Positions 6,508 through 8,075 of a stretch of 8,075 nucleotides of DNA are shown here, one piece after another. The notes under the pieces are model-generated. The model was not told where the DNA came from. It was given only the letters and a program-made list of their open reading frames with translations, and ran no database searches. Both the position numbers and the translations under genes were made by a program. The stretch is from contig JADZBR010000283.1 of NCBI GenBank assembly GCA_020852035.1, positions 1 through 8,075 of the forward strand. Reading direction: 5' to 3'. Each line of letters starts with the position of its first letter. The first letter of the stretch is position 1. Source of the DNA: Caulobacteraceae bacterium (GTDB lineage Bacteria > Pseudomonadota > Alphaproteobacteria > Caulobacterales > Caulobacteraceae).

Positions 6508-7920
6508 ATGATCCGCGCCCGCCGAGCCCGCATCGTCGCTACTCTAGGCCCCGCCAGCCGCGACCGCGTGCAGGCGCTGGCCGAAGCGGGGGCGGATGTC
6601 TTCCGGGTGAACTTCAGCCACGGCGCGCACGCCGACCACGCGGCGACCATCGCGGCGGTGCGCGAGGCGGAGGCGAAGGCGGGGCGTCCGCTGGCGGTGC
6701 TGGCCGACCTGCAGGGCCCGAAGATCCGGCTCGGCGAGTTTCGCGGCGGCCGCGCCCTGATCGGGCCGGGCCAGGCGTTCCGCCTCGACCGCGACCCGAC
6801 GCCAGGGGATTCGCAGCGGGTCTGCGTGCCGCTCGCCGAGGTGTTCGAGGCGCTGCGCAAGGGCGCCCTGGTGCTGCTCGACGACGGGCGGGTGCGCCTG
6901 CGGGTGGTCCGCTGCGGGCCGGACTTCGCCGATACCGAGGTGGTCGAAGGCGAAGCGCTGTCGGACCACAAGGGCCTCAACCTGCCGGGACTTTCGATCC
7001 CGGTCCCGGCGCTGACGCCCAAGGACCGCGAGGACCTGAAGTTCGCTCTCGGCGAAGGCGTCGACTGGGTGGCGCTCTCCTTCGTGCAAAGGGCGGCCGA
7101 CATGGCCGAGCTGCGCCAGCTGGTTCGCGGGCGTGCTGGCGTGCTGGCCAAGATCGAGAAGCCGGCGGCGCTCGACGTGCTCGACGAGATTCTCGACCTC
7201 TGCGAGGCGGTGATGGTGGCGCGCGGCGACCTCGGGGTGGAGCTGGCGCCCGAGGAGGTGCCGGTGGTGCAGAAGCGGCTGGTGCGCGCCGCCCGCTCGC
7301 GCGGCATCCCGGTGATCGTCGCCACCCAGATGCTGGACTCCATGACCAGCGCGCCGACGCCGACGCGAGCCGAGGCCTCGGATGTGGCCGGGGCGGTCTA
7401 CGAGGGGGCGGACGCCCTGATGCTGTCGGGCGAGACGGCGGTCGGTGACTATCCGCTCGAAGCCGTGGCGATGATGAGCCGCATCATCACCCGCGTGGAG
7501 CACGATCCCCGCTGGCCAGAGCTGATGGACGCCGAGCACAGCCTGGACGACAGCGACGCCGACGCCCTGGTGGCCGCCGCCAGCCGGGCGGCCGAGACAG
7601 CTTCGACCACCTGCCTGGCCGCCTTCACCTCCACCGGGACCACGGCGCTCCGGATGGCGCGCGAGCGGCCCCTGCAGCCGATCCTGGCGCTGACGCCGCG
7701 GCTGGCGACCGCCCGACGGCTGGCGCTGGCCTGGGGCATGGAGCCGCGGTTGGTGGCGGACATCACCGACCCGGAGGAGATGACCCCGCTGGCGCTGAAG
7801 ACCGCCGCCGACCTCGGGCTCGCCTCGCCGGGCGAGCGGGTGCTGGTGCTGGCGGGCCTGCCGATGGGCTCGCCGGGCGCGGCCAACGTGCTCAGGCTAG
7901 GGCATGTGCCGAGGCGGTAG
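6508..7920 (+). CDS. pyk: Pyruvate kinase, potassium-independent type
   Basis: A 470-residue enzyme that transfers phosphate from phosphoenolpyruvate to ADP, giving pyruvate and ATP in the cytoplasm; active as a tetramer in the family. Visible: ATLGPASR (11-18), FRVNFSHG (32-39, with R33, N35, S37), DLQGPKIRL (67-75), the B-domain lid (about 76-168), PALTPKDREDL (167-177), VDWVALSFVQ (185-194), KIEKP (K215 phosphoryl-transfer lysine, E217 metal ligand), MVARGDLGVELAPEEVP (D241 metal ligand), ATQMLDSM (T273) and DALMLSGETAVGDYP (302-316). The C-terminal domain keeps a phosphate-loop-like TSTGTTA (374-380), so allosteric control is possible. Leu68, Gln69, Lys72 and Leu75 replace the Thr, Lys, Glu and Thr of potassium-dependent enzymes. 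Length and start (AAGGA about 8 nt upstream) are normal. It is a single-gene unit, divergent from the GH15 gene. Confidence 0.97.
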   Translation: MIRARRARIVATLGPASRDRVQALAEAGADVFRVNFSHGAHADHAATIAAVREAEAKAGRPLAVLADLQGPKIRLGEFRGGRALIGPGQAFRLDRDPTPGDSQRVCVPLAEVFEALRKGALVLLDDGRVRLRVVRCGPDFADTEVVEGEALSDHKGLNLPGLSIPVPALTPKDREDLKFALGEGVDWVALSFVQRAADMAELRQLVRGRAGVLAKIEKPAALDVLDEILDLCEAVMVARGDLGVELAPEEVPVVQKRLVRAARSRGIPVIVATQMLDSMTSAPTPTRAEASDVAGAVYEGADALMLSGETAVGDYPLEAVAMMSRIITRVEHDPRWPELMDAEHSLDDSDADALVAAASRAAETASTTCLAAFTSTGTTALRMARERPLQPILALTPRLATARRLALAWGMEPRLVADITDPEEMTPLALKTAADLGLASPGERVLVLAGLPMGSPGAANVLRLGHVPRR

Positions 7921-7929
7921 ATCGGTGTG

Positions 7930-7958
7930 CGCTAAACCCATCGCTGGGCGGGATAGCG
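7930..7958 (+). terminator. Hairpin after pyk, possible terminator
   Basis: An outer stem CGCTA (7930-7934) with TAGCG (7954-7958) encloses CCCA (7937-7940) with TGGG (7945-7948) and a TCGC loop, starting 10 nt after the pyk stop. The two stems are separated by an asymmetric internal loop and no T-tract follows, so it is only a weak terminator candidate. Confidence 0.3.
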
Positions 7959-8001
7959 AAGCCATCTTCTGGATGTCCACTGAGGGTGGTCAGCGGATAT
8001 T

Positions 8002-8075
8002 CACCTCCCCCGCGCAGCGGCGGGAGGGGGACCGACCGCCGAGCGCAGCGAAGAGCGGTTGGTGGAGGGGGCGAG
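8002..8075. repeat. Intergenic palindromic repeat, cut by the window edge
   Basis: Two adjacent hairpins are seen. The first is CCTCCC plus CCGC (8004-8013) with GCGG plus GGGAGG (8017-8027): 10 bp with a single bulged C at 8021 and a GCA loop. The second is CCGACCGC (8032-8039) with GCGGTTGG (8055-8062): 8 bp with one G-T wobble. The segment ends in TGGTGGAGGGGGCG at the edge. This architecture is that of a repeat scattered between genes in Caulobacterales and relatives (recognised from memory, not searched). It differs from the element pair at 4461-4606. It may help end pyk transcription. Confidence 0.6.

Overview
The window is GC-rich, densely coding DNA from what looks like an alphaproteobacterium, most likely of the Caulobacterales type (Caulobacter, Phenylobacterium, Brevundimonas). 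This is inferred from base composition, from protein flavour, from a GCTAGAAC box that fits the Caulobacter housekeeping -10 consensus as I remember it (GCTANAWC), and from C/G-tract intergenic repeats typical of that group. No rRNA, tRNA, CRISPR, insertion sequence or phage gene is visible. All six genes are intact.

Layout, left to right. Positions 1-191 hold no supportable gene, only small palindromes. A small DUF2200-family gene (192-563, minus) lies downstream of otsB-otsA (2870 to 712, minus). These two encode trehalose-6-phosphate phosphatase and synthase, and they overlap by ATGA. A 120-bp divergent spacer separates otsB from zwf (2991-4460, plus), encoding glucose-6-phosphate dehydrogenase. 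zwf converges on a cytoplasmic-looking GH15 glycoside hydrolase (4607-6400, minus) across a 146-bp spacer. That spacer carries two inverted copies of one hairpin/G-tract element. The GH15 gene is divergent from pyk (6508-7920, plus), encoding pyruvate kinase, across 107 bp. The right end holds a post-pyk hairpin and a second type of palindromic repeat that runs to the window edge.

The genes fit together as central-carbon partitioning around glucose 6-phosphate. OtsA takes G6P plus a nucleotide sugar into trehalose 6-phosphate and OtsB makes trehalose. The GH15 enzyme could plausibly hydrolyse trehalose or a related alpha-glucan back to glucose. Zwf commits G6P to 6-phosphogluconolactone with NADPH formation. 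Pyk drains phosphoenolpyruvate to pyruvate and carries the residue signature of potassium-independent pyruvate kinases. The usual Entner-Doudoroff partners of zwf (pgl, edd) are not beside it here.

I do not see a convincing new multi-gene system. The best leads are non-coding: the inverted hairpin/G-quadruplex pair between zwf and the GH15 gene, and a three-arm palindrome built around the otsA stop codon.
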